From Massilia sp. Se16.2.3 (GTDB taxonomy: Bacteria > Pseudomonadota > Gammaproteobacteria > Burkholderiales > Burkholderiaceae_D), in the NCBI RefSeq assembly GCF_014171595.1, contig NZ_CP050451.1:2418001-2482000 (forward strand): DNA of 64,000 bases. The letters are read 5' to 3'. A program made the position numbers and the translations under genes. The notes below the pieces were generated by a model. That model saw only the letters and a program-made list of their open reading frames with translations, searched no databases and was not told the DNA's origin. Of this stretch, positions 21,620-31,449 are shown piece by piece. Within the stretch, counting starts at the first letter, position 1; each line of letters starts with the position of its first letter.

Positions 21620-22963
21620 TGACGCAGCAAAAGCCTCAATCGAAACACTATCCGCAGCACATCGACCTCGAGCCGGTGATGCATGTCGAGGGTACGGTGC
21701 GCCTGCCGGGCTCGAAGAGCATTTCCAACCGTACCCTGCTGTTGGCGGCGCTGGCAGAGGGCGAGACCCTGATCCACGACCTGCTCGCTTCCGACGACAC
21801 CGCCGTCATGCTGGAGGCGCTGCGCGCGCTCGGCATCAAGTGGGAAGAAGTCGACGAGCGCAGCATCCGCGTGCACGGCGGGGGCGGCACCCTGCCCCAG
21901 CATGAAGCGGACTTGTTCATGGGCAATGCGGGCACCGCGATCCGTCCACTGACCGCGGCGCTGGCCGTGATCGGTGGCGACTACACCCTGCACGGCGTGT
22001 CGCGCATGCATGAGCGTCCGATCGGCGACCTGGTCGAGGCCCTGAACGCCGTCGGCGCCGCCATCGAGTACACGGGCGAGCCCGGTTTTCCGCCGCTGCG
22101 CATCAAGCGCGGCCACATCCACGCCAACCGCATGGCGGTGCGCGGCAATGTCTCCAGCCAGTTCCTGACCGCCTTGTTGATGGCGGCGCCACTGATGGCG
22201 CGCGGCCATGCGGTGACGATCGACGTCGTCGGCGAACTGATCTCCAAGCCCTACATCGAGATCACGCTGAACCTGATGCGCCGCTTCGGGGTCACGGTGG
22301 AGCAGAACGGCTGGGCCTCCTTCACGGTGCAGCCGGGCCAGCGCTACACGAGCCCGGGCAGCATCCACGTCGAAGGCGATGCCTCTTCGGCATCCTACTT
22401 CCCGGCGGCCGGCGCGATCGGCGGCGGCCCGGTGCGGGTGGAAGGCGTGGGCGCCGACAGCATCCAGGGCGACGTGCGCTTTGCCGACGCCCTCGAGCGC
22501 ATGGGCGCGCTGGTCACCCGCGGCCCGAACTGGATCGAGGCACGCGCCAATGGCCCCCTGCAGGCCATCGACGCCGACTTCAACCACATTCCCGATGCGG
22601 CGATGACGATCGCGGTCGCCGCCCCTGTATGCCGACGGCCCCAGCACGCTGCGCAACATCGCCAGCTGGCGCGTGAAGGAAACCGACCGCCTGGCGGCGA
22701 TGGCGACCGAACTGCGCAAACTCGGCGCCGAGGTGGAGGAGGGCGCCGACTACCTGCGCATCACGCCACCTGCGGAACTGAGCCCCGCCACCATCGACAC
22801 CTACGACGACCACCGCATGGCGATGTGCTTTTCGCTGGCGGCCCTGGACGGCAAGGCGCGCCGCGGCAATGCCATGCGCATCAACGATCCGAAGTGCGTC
22901 GCCAAGACTTTCCCGGACTATTTCGAAGCGTTCGCGGGCATCGCGCGCAACGAACTGTTTTAA
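21619..22963 (+). CDS. aroA: EPSP synthase, frameshifted
   Basis: 3-phosphoshikimate 1-carboxyvinyltransferase, about 447 residues, sixth step of the shikimate pathway. Motifs [18 protein letters not shown] and [18 protein letters not shown] bind shikimate-3-phosphate and PEP. The frame changes near 22620-22630, where GCCGCCCCTG has one C too many. The second frame continues [19 protein letters not shown] and ends at 22963 with [12 protein letters not shown]. Because the enzyme is normally required for aromatic synthesis, an indel in the assembly is more likely than true loss. cmk follows 30 bases downstream. Confidence 0.88.
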
Positions 22964-22993
22964 TCGCGCCCGGCGCGTACCAGAGGTAATCAC

Positions 22994-23656
22994 ATGCCAA
23001 ATTCCCATATTCCCGTCATCACCATCGATGGCCCGACCGCTTCCGGCAAGGGCACCGTCGCCGCCCGCGTCGCCGAGCGCCTGGGCTACCACCTGCTCGA
23101 CTCGGGCGCGCTGTACCGCCTGACCGCCTTGTCCGCCATCCGTGCGGGCATCGCGCTGACGGACGAGCGCGGCGTGGCGAAGCTGGCGGCCGAACTGCCG
23201 GCGCGCTTTGCCGGCGGCGACATTTTCCTGGGAGACGAGGAAGTCGGCGCGCTGATCCGCGCCGAGGAAGTCGGCAACAGCGCCTCGAAGATCGCGGCGC
23301 TGCCGAGCGTGCGCCAGGCCCTGTACGCCCTGCAGCTGGGCTTCCGGCGGACACCCGGCCTGGTGGCCGACGGGCGCGACATGGGCACCGTGATCTTCCC
23401 CAACGCCAAGCTGAAAGTGTTCTTGACAGCAAGTGTTGAGGCACGTGCGGAGCGCCGCTATAAGCAATTGATTGGCAAAGGATTTTCTGCTAATATGGAC
23501 GATCTGCTCGCGGATTTGCAGGCGCGCGACGAACGCGACACCCGTCGCACCGTCGCCCCGCTGGTCCCGGCAGAGGGCGCGTACATCCTCGATACGTCGG
23601 ACATGACGGTCGATGTAGCGGTGGAGCAAGTGCTTCACTGGAACGCGCTGTTGTAG
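22994..23656 (+). CDS. cmk: Cytidylate kinase
   Basis: A 220-residue (d)CMP kinase. The Walker A motif is [19 protein letters not shown], followed by [15 protein letters not shown] and the [20 protein letters not shown] motif. Cmk phosphorylates CMP and dCMP with ATP. It sits directly before rpsA, the order found in most proteobacteria. Confidence 0.96.
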   Translation: MPNSHIPVITIDGPTASGKGTVAARVAERLGYHLLDSGALYRLTALSAIRAGIALTDERGVAKLAAELPARFAGGDIFLGDEEVGALIRAEEVGNSASKIAALPSVRQALYALQLGFRRTPGLVADGRDMGTVIFPNAKLKVFLTASVEARAERRYKQLIGKGFSANMDDLLADLQARDERDTRRTVAPLVPAEGAYILDTSDMTVDVAVEQVLHWNALL

Positions 23657-23773
23657 TTTGTTGTACCAAGTGGTGCCTGGAGCGTGCAATCCTGCCTCTT
23701 CCGGTGTTGTCCAACCTGACCCAGTTCAGAACCGCACCATCGACGGTCCTGCTGGCTAACTCGTAAATAACTC

Positions 23774-25480
23774 ATGTCTACTGCAACCAATCAAGATTCC
23801 GGTATGGAAAGCTTCGCAGCCCTCTTCGAGGAATCGCTGTCGCGTCAAGATATGCGCTCGGGCGAAGTCATTTCCGCTGAAGTCGTGCGCCTGGATCACA
23901 ACTTTGTGATCGTCAACGCCGGCCTGAAGTCGGAAGCCTTCATTCCGGTCGAAGAATTCAAGAATGACCAGGGCGAACTGGAAGTCCAGATCGGCGACTT
24001 CGTTTCCGTGGCCATCGAATCGCTCGAAAACGGTTTCGGCGATACCATCCTGTCGCGCGACAAGGCCAAGCGCCTGGCATCGTGGCTGGCACTGGAAAAA
24101 GCAATGGAGTCGGGCGAGATCGTCACCGGCACCGTCAACGGTAAAGTCAAGGGCGGCCTGACCGTCCTGACCAACGGCATCCGCGCATTCCTGCCGGGTT
24201 CGCTGGTCGACACCCGTCCAGTCAAGGACACCACCCCGTTCGAAGGCAAGACCCTCGAATTCAAGGTCATCAAGCTGGACCGCAAGCGTAACAACGTCGT
24301 GCTGTCGCGCCGCGCCGTCATCGAAGCATCGATGGGCGAAGAGCGCCAGAAGCTGATGGAAACGCTGAAAGAAGGCACGGTCGTGACCGGCGTCGTCAAG
24401 AACATCACCGACTACGGCGCGTTCGTGGACCTGGGTGGCATCGACGGCCTGCTGCACATCACCGACCTGGCATGGCGTCGCGTGCGTCACCCGTCGGAAG
24501 TGCTGTCGGTTGGCCAGGAAATCACCGCCAAGGTCCTCAAGTACGACCAGGAAAAGAACCGCGTCTCGCTGGGCGTCAAGCAGCTGGGCGACGATCCCTG
24601 GACCGGCCTGTCGCGTCGTTACCCGCAAGGCACCCGCCTGTTCGGTAAAGTCACGAACCTCACCGACTACGGCGCGTTCGTCGAAGTCGAGCAGGGCATC
24701 GAAGGCCTGGTGCACGTGTCGGAGATGGACTGGACCAACAAGAACGTGGCCCCGAACAAAGTCGTGCAGCTGGGCGACGAAGTCGAAGTCATGGTCCTGG
24801 AAATCGACGAAGAGCGTCGCCGTATCTCGCTGGGCATGAAGCAGTGCAAGGCGAACCCATGGGACGACTTCGGCATGACCCACAAGAAGGGCGACAAGGT
24901 CCGTGGTTCGATCAAGTCGATCACCGACTTCGGCGTGTTCATCGGCCTGCCAGGCAACATCGATGGCCTGGTGCACCTGTCCGACCTGTCGTGGACCGAA
25001 GCCGGCGAAGAAGCAGTGCGCCGCTTCAAGAAGGGCGACGAGCTGGAAGCCGTTGTCCTGGCCATCGACGTCGAGCGCGAGCGTGTTTCGCTGGGCGTCA
25101 AGCAGCTCGAAGGCGACCCGTTCAACAACTTCGCAGCCCTGAATGACAAGGGTTCGCTGGTCACCGGTACCGTCAAGTCGGTCGAGCCTAAGGGCGCCGT
25201 CATCGGCCTGAACGAAGAAGTCGAAGGCTACCTGCGCGCTTCGGAAATCTCGCGTGACCGCGTGGAAGACGCTGGCACCCACCTGAAAGTGGGCGACAAG
25301 GTCGAAGCACTGGTCATCAACATCGATCGCAAGGCTCGCAGCATCCAGCTGTCGATCAAGGCGAAAGACAATGTCGAGACCCAGGAAGCGATGAGCAAGC
25401 TGGCTTCGGACAACAGCGCAGCGACCGGCACCACCAGCCTGGGCGCCCTGCTGAAGGCCAAGTTCGATAACAAGAACTAA
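23774..25480 (+). CDS. rpsA: 30S ribosomal protein S1
   Basis: Full-length 568-residue S1, which binds mRNA and helps place it on the 30S subunit. Six S1/OB-fold repeats are visible through recurring patterns such as [40 protein letters not shown] and [20 protein letters not shown]. Codon use is strongly biased, as expected for a highly expressed gene. A 117-base leader separates it from cmk and likely holds a promoter and autoregulatory sequence, although none was clearly identified. Confidence 0.97.
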   Translation: MSTATNQDSGMESFAALFEESLSRQDMRSGEVISAEVVRLDHNFVIVNAGLKSEAFIPVEEFKNDQGELEVQIGDFVSVAIESLENGFGDTILSRDKAKRLASWLALEKAMESGEIVTGTVNGKVKGGLTVLTNGIRAFLPGSLVDTRPVKDTTPFEGKTLEFKVIKLDRKRNNVVLSRRAVIEASMGEERQKLMETLKEGTVVTGVVKNITDYGAFVDLGGIDGLLHITDLAWRRVRHPSEVLSVGQEITAKVLKYDQEKNRVSLGVKQLGDDPWTGLSRRYPQGTRLFGKVTNLTDYGAFVEVEQGIEGLVHVSEMDWTNKNVAPNKVVQLGDEVEVMVLEIDEERRRISLGMKQCKANPWDDFGMTHKKGDKVRGSIKSITDFGVFIGLPGNIDGLVHLSDLSWTEAGEEAVRRFKKGDELEAVVLAIDVERERVSLGVKQLEGDPFNNFAALNDKGSLVTGTVKSVEPKGAVIGLNEEVEGYLRASEISRDRVEDAGTHLKVGDKVEALVINIDRKARSIQLSIKAKDNVETQEAMSKLASDNSAATGTTSLGALLKAKFDNKN

Positions 25481-25501
25481 TTGGCTGCCTGAGGCGACCA
25501 G

Positions 25502-25807
25502 ATGACCAAGTCCGAGCTGATTGCACGACTGGCTGAGCGTTATTCTCAGCTGGTCGCCAAGGATGCGGAGTACGCAGTCAAGACCATCCTCGATGCGATG
25601 ACCAACGCCCTGGCGACCGGGCAGCGCATCGAGATCCGTGGTTTCGGCAGCTTTGCACTGAACAGCCGTCCTCCCCGCATCGGCCGCAACCCGAAGTCCG
25701 GCGACAAGGTGATGGTGCCCGAAAAACGGGTGCCCCACTTCAAACCGGGCAAGCAGTTGCGCGAGCGGGTCGACGCGATGGTCGGGCAACCGATCATCGA
25801 AGACTGA
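25502..25807 (+). CDS. ihfB: Integration host factor subunit beta
   Basis: A 101-residue HU/IHF-family DNA-bending protein. The start [17 protein letters not shown] and the arm motif [19 protein letters not shown] identify the beta subunit. IHF binds WATCAANNNNTTR and bends DNA sharply; such sites occur in the repeat array at 59672-60780 of this window. The gene lies 21 bases after rpsA and ends at a strong terminator. Confidence 0.96.
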   Translation: MTKSELIARLAERYSQLVAKDAEYAVKTILDAMTNALATGQRIEIRGFGSFALNSRPPRIGRNPKSGDKVMVPEKRVPHFKPGKQLRERVDAMVGQPIIED

Positions 25808-25837
25808 AGTCGTCTGCGAGCGTGCAGGCAACAAGAA

Positions 25838-25864
25838 AGGCGTCCATCGGACGCCTTTTTTTTT
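25838..25864 (+). terminator. Rho-independent terminator after ihfB
   Basis: Stem AGGCGTCC/GGACGCCT with loop ATC, followed by T-rich DNA. It ends the rpsA-ihfB transcript. Confidence 0.93.
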
Positions 25865-25883
25865 GCGTGGCGATGGCGTTCTG

Positions 25884-26028
25884 CGTAGGGCAGGCGGGCC
25901 TCCCGCCTGCGCGTTCAACCGGCACATGACCCGCCGCGGAGCCCTGCAAGTGCAGCAGAGCCACGGAACAGGTGCCCCAGACGTGGTTTGAACGCGTAGG
26001 CGGGGAACCCGCCTACCCTACGAACGTC
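25884..26028. repeat. Inverted-repeat-bounded intergenic element, third variant
   Basis: About 145 bp bounded by GCGTAGGGCAGGCGGGCCTC and, in inverse orientation, GGAACCCGCCTACCCTACG. The inner edges are GCGTTCAA and TTGAACGC, extending the dyad. Same length and design as the two elements near pheA but different internal sequence. It lies between the ihfB terminator and lapA. Non-coding. Confidence 0.65.
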
Positions 26029-26114
26029 CCGATCGATGTCGATCAGCCCGTTCTTTGAAATAAACTTGCAGATATGCGACACTGCGCCTTTGCAGAGCGC
26101 CAGCCGGAACACCC

Positions 26115-26420
26115 ATGAAATTCCTCTCCACCATCGCCGGATTCATCCTCTTCGTCCTGTTTTTCGGCTTCGCGCTGAAGAACACGAAGGAAGTCGAGCT
26201 GATTTTTTTCCTCGGCTACGAATTGCGCGGTCCGCTGGTGCTGATGCTGCTCGCCTTTTTCATCGCGGGAGCCGGGATGGGCATCCTTGCCATGTCGCCA
26301 ACCGTGTTCCGCCATCGCCGCGAAGCCTCGCAGCACAAGCATACCGTGCAGGCGCTGCAAAGCGCCGCCGGCACCGGCACTGCCCAACCGCCCGCCGACG
26401 CCGTGACGACCCCGCGCTGA
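26115..26420 (+). CDS. lapA: Lipopolysaccharide assembly protein A (DUF1049)
   Basis: A 101-residue inner-membrane protein with two hydrophobic segments (IAGFILFVLFFGFALKN and GPLVLMLLAFFIAGAGMGIL), a LapA domain and a polar tail. LapA works with LapB to balance LPS synthesis by promoting FtsH-dependent turnover of LpxC (known from E. coli). lapB lies 30 bases downstream. Confidence 0.92.
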   Translation: MKFLSTIAGFILFVLFFGFALKNTKEVELIFFLGYELRGPLVLMLLAFFIAGAGMGILAMSPTVFRHRREASQHKHTVQALQSAAGTGTAQPPADAVTTPR

Positions 26421-26450
26421 GCGCTGCACTTCAACCAAGAACAAGAACCC

Positions 26451-27626
26451 ATGGAATTTGAAATCTGGTGGCTGCTGGCCATTCCCGTCTTCTTCGGCCT
26501 CGGCTGGATCGCCGCCCGGGTCGACATCAAGCAACTCCTGTCCGAATCGCGCACCTTGCCGCGGGCCTATTTCAAGGGCCTGAACCTGCTGCTCAACGAC
26601 CAGCCGGACAAGGCCATTGACGCCTTCATCGAGATCGTCACCCTCGACCCGGAAACGGCCGACATGCATTTTGCGCTCGGCAACCTGTTCCGTCGCCGCG
26701 GCGAGATCGAGCGTGCCATCCGCGTCCACCAGAACCTGCTGGCGCGGCCCGACCTGCCGTCGGCGCAGCGTGCGCAGGCACAATATGAACTCGGCATGGA
26801 TTACCTGAAGGCGGGCCTGCTCGACCGCGCCGAGGAAACCTTCAACAGCCTCGTCGACGGCAGCTACAGCGTGCAAGCCCAGCGCGCGCTGCTGGAAATC
26901 TACCAGCGCGAAAAGGAATGGCGCCGTGCCATCGACGCCGCCACCGGCCTGCAAGCCTCGGGCGCCGGTGCCCGCCAAAAGGAAATCGCCCAGTTCTATT
27001 GCGAGCTGGCCCAGGACGCGCTGGTGCGCACCGACCTGCCCGACGCGCTGTCCCTGCTCGACAAGGCGCTGCACGCGGACCGCAACAGCGTGCGCGCGAC
27101 GATGCTGCTGGGCGACGCGCTGCTGGCCCGGGGCGAGGTCGAGGGGGCGATCACCACCTGGAAGCGCGTCGAACAGCAGAGCGTGCCGCATGTGGCCCTC
27201 GTTGCCGGCCGCCTGATGGATGGCTTCCGCCGCGTCGGCCGTGCGCAGGAGGGCGTCAACCTGCTGCGCTCCTACCTGGCCGAAGCCTCGTCGATCGACC
27301 TGATCGAAGTCGTGTTCAAGGCCGTCATCGAACTCGATGGCGTGGAAGCGGCCAAGCAGCTCGTCCTCGACGAACTGCGCCGCAATCCCACCCTGCTCGG
27401 CCTGGATAAATTGCTGGAAGCGCGCCTGATGGATGCGCCGGCCCACATTTGGGAAGAGCTGTCGATGGTGAAGAACCTGATCCACGGCTATACGGCCAAG
27501 CTGGCGCGCTACCAGTGCAGCCATTGCGGCTTCAAGGCGCGCCAGTACTATTGGCAATGCCCGGGCTGCAGCAACTGGGAAACCTATCCGCCGCGCCGCA
27601 CCGAAGAACTGAATGTGATGAATTGA
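26451..27626 (+). CDS. lapB: Lipopolysaccharide assembly protein B
   Basis: A 391-residue membrane-anchored TPR protein. One N-terminal transmembrane segment (IWWLLAIPVFFGLGWIAARV) is followed by TPR repeats, and the C-terminus has a rubredoxin-like zinc or iron site CSHCGFKARQYYWQCPGC. It is the adaptor that brings LpxC to FtsH and controls lipid A production. It is an intact frame in the expected order after lapA. Confidence 0.95.
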   Translation: MEFEIWWLLAIPVFFGLGWIAARVDIKQLLSESRTLPRAYFKGLNLLLNDQPDKAIDAFIEIVTLDPETADMHFALGNLFRRRGEIERAIRVHQNLLARPDLPSAQRAQAQYELGMDYLKAGLLDRAEETFNSLVDGSYSVQAQRALLEIYQREKEWRRAIDAATGLQASGAGARQKEIAQFYCELAQDALVRTDLPDALSLLDKALHADRNSVRATMLLGDALLARGEVEGAITTWKRVEQQSVPHVALVAGRLMDGFRRVGRAQEGVNLLRSYLAEASSIDLIEVVFKAVIELDGVEAAKQLVLDELRRNPTLLGLDKLLEARLMDAPAHIWEELSMVKNLIHGYTAKLARYQCSHCGFKARQYYWQCPGCSNWETYPPRRTEELNVMN

Positions 27627-27699
27627 AGGTGGCCAGCTGGACGCCACGTTCCGAGTGGGCACGTCATGCAAGCCCCCGGCTCCAATGACCCCACCCTAC

Positions 27700-28692
27700 A
27701 TGAATGCATACGCGATGATGAACACGACCGCAAGCCGCCTCCTCGACGGCGCAGACTACCTCCAGACTCCGGCGCCTGCCCTCGACAGCGTTCGCCTGCT
27801 CGTCGTCGGCGACGTCATGCTCGACCGTTACTGGTTCGGCGACGTTTCCCGTATTTCGCCCGAGGCACCGGTGCCGGTGGTGCGCATCGAACGGCGCGAA
27901 GAGCGCCTGGGCGGCGCCGCCAACGTCGCGAGGAATGCCGCCGCGCTCGGTGCGCAGAGCGGCTTGCTGGGCGTGGTCGGGGCCGACGAAGCCGGCAGCC
28001 AGGTCGAGACCCTGCTGCGCGACTCCAGCATCCACAGCTACCTGCAGCGCGACGAGGCGATTTCGACCATCGTCAAGCTGCGCGTCATCGGGCGCCAGCA
28101 GCAGATGGTGCGCATCGACTTCGAGGAAGCGCCCACCGAGACCGTGCTGCGCGACAAGCTGACCCAGTTCCGCGCGCTGCTGCCGGACTACGACGTCCTC
28201 ATCTTCTCCGACTACAACAAGGGCAGCCTGGTGAACGTGGCCGAAATGATCAAGGCCGCGCGCGCAGCCGGCAAGATCGTGATGGTCGACCCGAAGGGCG
28301 ACGACTTTTCCATGTATGCCGGCGCCACCATCCTGACGCCGAACAAGTCCGAACTGCGCCGCATCGTCGGCAGCTGGAAGACGGAAGAACAGCTGACCGA
28401 GCGCGCCCAGGCACTGCGCCTCGAACTCGGCCTGGAAGCGCTGCTGCTGACCCGCTCGGAAGAGGGCATGAGCCTGTACACGGACGATGAAGTACTGCAC
28501 GTGCATGCCGATGCGCGCGAAGTGTTCGATGTGTCCGGTGCCGGCGACACGGTGATCGCGACCATGGCGGCCATGCTCGGTGCCGGAGTGCCGCTCGACG
28601 TGGCCCTGGCCACCGCCAACCGCGCCGGCGGCATCGTCGTCGGTAAACTCGGTACGGCCACCGTCACCCGCGAGGAATTGTTCGCGGCCTGA
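27700..28692 (+). CDS. hldE: Heptose 7-phosphate kinase (RfaE domain I)
   Basis: A ribokinase-family kinase of about 330 residues that phosphorylates D-glycero-D-manno-heptose 7-phosphate for inner-core LPS. Signature 1 is RLGGAANVARNAAALG and signature 2 is DVSGAGDTVIATMAAM. The nucleotidyltransferase domain of bifunctional HldE is absent, so the gene corresponds to the separate kinase (rfaE1/hldA form). The start is uncertain among ATGs at 27700, 27715 and 27718; the conserved VRLLVVGDVMLDRYWFG begins about 30 residues in. Confidence 0.88.
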   Translation: MNAYAMMNTTASRLLDGADYLQTPAPALDSVRLLVVGDVMLDRYWFGDVSRISPEAPVPVVRIERREERLGGAANVARNAAALGAQSGLLGVVGADEAGSQVETLLRDSSIHSYLQRDEAISTIVKLRVIGRQQQMVRIDFEEAPTETVLRDKLTQFRALLPDYDVLIFSDYNKGSLVNVAEMIKAARAAGKIVMVDPKGDDFSMYAGATILTPNKSELRRIVGSWKTEEQLTERAQALRLELGLEALLLTRSEEGMSLYTDDEVLHVHADAREVFDVSGAGDTVIATMAAMLGAGVPLDVALATANRAGGIVVGKLGTATVTREELFAA

Positions 28693-28722
28693 TGCGGGCC
28701 ACGGGGCGGCCTGGCGCCGTCC

Positions 28723-29459
28723 CTACAGCAGCAACACCTCGGCCTCGCCCGGTATCACCAGCCGGGTTTCCGGGGTATATCCCTCGTCGCCCTTGAAACG
28801 GCGGCAGAACACCGTCTCGTGCGCATGGTTGCGCAATTCCTCGCTGGCCGGCAGCGTGGCCACGACCCGCTCGCCCCCGCGCGCAGCAGCACCGGGTGCC
28901 CTGCATGTGGCTGCACACGGCCACGGCCAGCTTGCGGGTGACGGCCCACACCACCGGTTTCTGGTACCGGGGCAGCAGCTTGCCGACCGCGCCGCGCGCA
29001 TCCGCCAGCAGCGACTGCACCGCGCCCACCGTCCAGGCGTCGCGCGGCAGGGTCGGCACCAGCACCAGGTTGACCGACAGGTCTTCCTTGCGCTTGTTGA
29101 TCAGGAACTGGCCGTTTTCCCGTGCGATGCGCTCATTCACCGGGACGACGAACACGCCATCGGCCTGCGCCTTCACCGGCAGGGGTCTCGTGCTCGCCTT
29201 CGAGCCAGATCTCGAGGTCGTCGGTACGCACGTCCCGGCGCTTGGCGCGCAATTCGACACCGAGCGCCGCGCGGCCGCCGAGCGCATCCTGCACCGCCCG
29301 CGCCATAGGGTAGAACAGGTCGGCGTAGGGCACCAGGCGCGTGCGCGCGCCCTTGATCTCGACGGTTTGCAGGGCAGCGGGCGCGGCATCGGGATCGGCC
29401 GTGGCGCAAACGGGCAGGCAGGACAGGAAGCCGGACAGCAGCAGGATGGAGGGGCGCAT
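28723..29459 (-). CDS. Exported protein of unknown function, frameshifted
   Basis: A putative periplasmic protein of about 245 residues with a signal peptide (MRPSILLLSGFLSCLPVCA). I do not recognise its family. Conserved-looking segments are VEIKGARTRLVPYADLFYPM, RIARENGQFLINKRKEDLSV and VFCRRFKGDEGYTPETRLV. The frame changes near 29175-29190 and again near 28880-28910, so three frames are needed. The start could be at 29498, which would add 13 residues. It is convergent with hldE. Confidence 0.5.
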
Positions 29460-29648
29460 GGCAGGCTGGGAGTTGCCGGGGAAGCCCCATGGTTTCATGC
29501 TTTTGCCGGAAACTCAACAGGGCCTCCAATTTTCCACCTTACGTGCCTTGATTGACCTCAACAGTTCAGCGTCAACACGAATGGCCGTGCCGCGTTAAGC
29601 GCGGGTGGGCGGCATCCGCCGTCCACTTCCCGTACATGGAGAGATTCG

Positions 29649-30026
29649 ATGATCAAGAAACTGATGCTTGCCATTGCCGTGCTGGTTGCTTCGACCGGCT
29701 TCGCGTTCGCCCAGGTCGACGTCAACAAGGCCGATGCCGCCGCGCTCGATGGCGTGAAGGGCGTGGGCCCGAGCATGTCGAAGGCCATCCTGGACGAGCG
29801 CGCCAAGGGCGAGTTCAAGGACTGGGCCGACTTCCAGAAGCGCGTCAAGGGTGTCGGCGACAAGAAGGCGGCCAAGCTGTCGGAAGCGGGCCTGCAGGTG
29901 AACGGCAAGGGCAAGGAAGGCGCCGCTCCGTCCAAGCCCGATGCCAGGGCCGACACCAAGACCGCCAAGGCGGCGCCTGCGAAGGAGGCCAAGGCCAAGG
30001 GCGGCGAGGCCAAGGCGGCAATGTAA
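29649..30026 (+). CDS. ComEA-like helix-hairpin-helix DNA-binding protein
   Basis: A 125-residue exported protein with a signal peptide (MIKKLMLAIAVLVASTGFAF, cleavage near AFA-Q), a ComEA-type helix-hairpin-helix (VDVNKADAAALDGVKGVGPS and RVKGVGDKKAAKLSEAGL), and a Lys/Ala-rich tail. ComEA binds incoming DNA in the periplasm during natural transformation. The tail is unusual and basic, and might strengthen DNA binding (inference). No other competence gene is visible here. Confidence 0.85.
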   Translation: MIKKLMLAIAVLVASTGFAFAQVDVNKADAAALDGVKGVGPSMSKAILDERAKGEFKDWADFQKRVKGVGDKKAAKLSEAGLQVNGKGKEGAAPSKPDARADTKTAKAAPAKEAKAKGGEAKAAM

Positions 30027-30120
30027 GCTCGCGCTTGTTCCGGCTGCCGCAATGGCGGCCGGTGGTGGCGGGCACCGACATGGCGGACGCATGCCAGGTA
30101 CGCCGTGGGGTGCCCTTTCT

Positions 30121-31263
30121 TCAGCGGGGCGACGGGCGTGCGATTAGCCGTTCCAGCAGCCGCGCCAGCAGGTTACAGCACAGCAGCAAGGGCAGATAGA
30201 CGAGGAAAGTCCAGGTCTGCACCTCGCCCAGCAGCGCCCGGTACAGCGCCACCGTGCCGAGGACCAGGAACATGTGGGACAGGTAGAGCTCATAGCTCAG
30301 GCTCCCCATGCGCGCAAGCCAGCCCAGGCCGTGGCGCGCCCGTGGCGGATGGGCGTGGCAGGCCAGCAGCAGCGCGCAGGTCCCGAGGCAGAGGACGACC
30401 AGCCCGGACTTGAACAGGTGGCGGTGCACTAGGTCGGACCAGCCCAGCACCAGCACGATGCCAGTCAAGCCGAGCCAGGCCATGGCACGTGCCTGGCGCG
30501 CACCTGGACGCCAGCGCTGCGCCAGCAGGGCCGCCAGTACGCCCCAGGCGATCGCCGCCATGCCCGGCAGGTAGGCCTTTTCGCGCCACACCTCGTCGGC
30601 CACCGGTACCAGGTTACGCAGCGGCACCAGGCAGAGCGCCCATGCCAGCAGCAGGCCGATCAGTACCCGGCGTGGCAGCCACAGGCAGAGCATGGGAAAG
30701 CCCAGGTAGAACACTTCCTCGATCGACAGCGACCACAGCACGTCCCAGCCCGCCGGTGCCCAGCCCGTGCGGCCCTCGTACCAGTTGAAGGTGAACGTGA
30801 GGGCCGAACCAAGCAATCCGACGGTCGTCTGCTCGCCTTCCGGCGCAAAGTCGGGCACGCCCATCCATGCCAGCAGCGTCAACACGGCCAGGACCAGCCC
30901 CAGCAGGGGCAGGATGCGCCGCGCCCGGGCAAGATAGAAGCGGCGCAGGTCCACCCGCGCCAGGTCGCCATCGCGCTCGATGATGCGGCTCGCGATCAGG
31001 AAACCCGAGACCGTGAAGAAGATGAACACCGCCTCGTAGCCATTGAAGCTGATGGCGTCGATCAAGCGCTTCGGCAGCCAGTCGCCGAGCAGGCTGGGGC
31101 CGAGCGGCAGGCGGAAGGGCAGGGCCAGGTGATGCACGATGACCAGCAGGATGGCGAGGCCGCGCAGGCAATCGATGCCGAAGTTGCGCGGCGCCGGACG
31201 CAGTGTGGCTGGTGTGGTGCCTGGCGACGGCGCGTGCGGAAGGACCGGTGGCATTGTTGTCAT
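30121..31263 (-). CDS. Acyltransferase 3 family membrane protein
   Basis: A 380-residue integral membrane acyltransferase (Acyltransferase_3/OafA type) with about ten hydrophobic segments. The N-terminal motif FGIDCLRGLAILLVIVHHLA carries the conserved histidine; FIFFTVSGFLIASR and WSLSIEEVFYLGFP are other family motifs. These enzymes O-acylate LPS O-antigen, peptidoglycan or exopolysaccharide. The ATG at 31263 fits the domain start; upstream codons read as unrelated sequence. The substrate is unknown. Confidence 0.88.
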   Translation of the reverse strand: MTTMPPVLPHAPSPGTTPATLRPAPRNFGIDCLRGLAILLVIVHHLALPFRLPLGPSLLGDWLPKRLIDAISFNGYEAVFIFFTVSGFLIASRIIERDGDLARVDLRRFYLARARRILPLLGLVLAVLTLLAWMGVPDFAPEGEQTTVGLLGSALTFTFNWYEGRTGWAPAGWDVLWSLSIEEVFYLGFPMLCLWLPRRVLIGLLLAWALCLVPLRNLVPVADEVWREKAYLPGMAAIAWGVLAALLAQRWRPGARQARAMAWLGLTGIVLVLGWSDLVHRHLFKSGLVVLCLGTCALLLACHAHPPRARHGLGWLARMGSLSYELYLSHMFLVLGTVALYRALLGEVQTWTFLVYLPLLLCCNLLARLLERLIARPSPR

Positions 31264-31449
31264 GTGGATAGCTTTCAGATGGACCGCCGCCATCATAAGC
31301 GCACCCGGCCGTCGCGGCCAGCAGGACCGGCGCCGCGCCCCGCACGAGCGTGCCGGCCGCGCCGTTTTTGCATGTAAAGACTGCAAGCGGCGGGGTATGC
31401 ATGAGAAGATAAAGCGCTTGATTGAAGCGTAACGATTTCAAGGATTCCC

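Noticed and set aside
23756..25927. A long 723-codon antisense frame over rpsA and ihfB
   Set aside because: Same artefact: rpsA and ihfB are certain on the plus strand and the antisense frame has no known motif.
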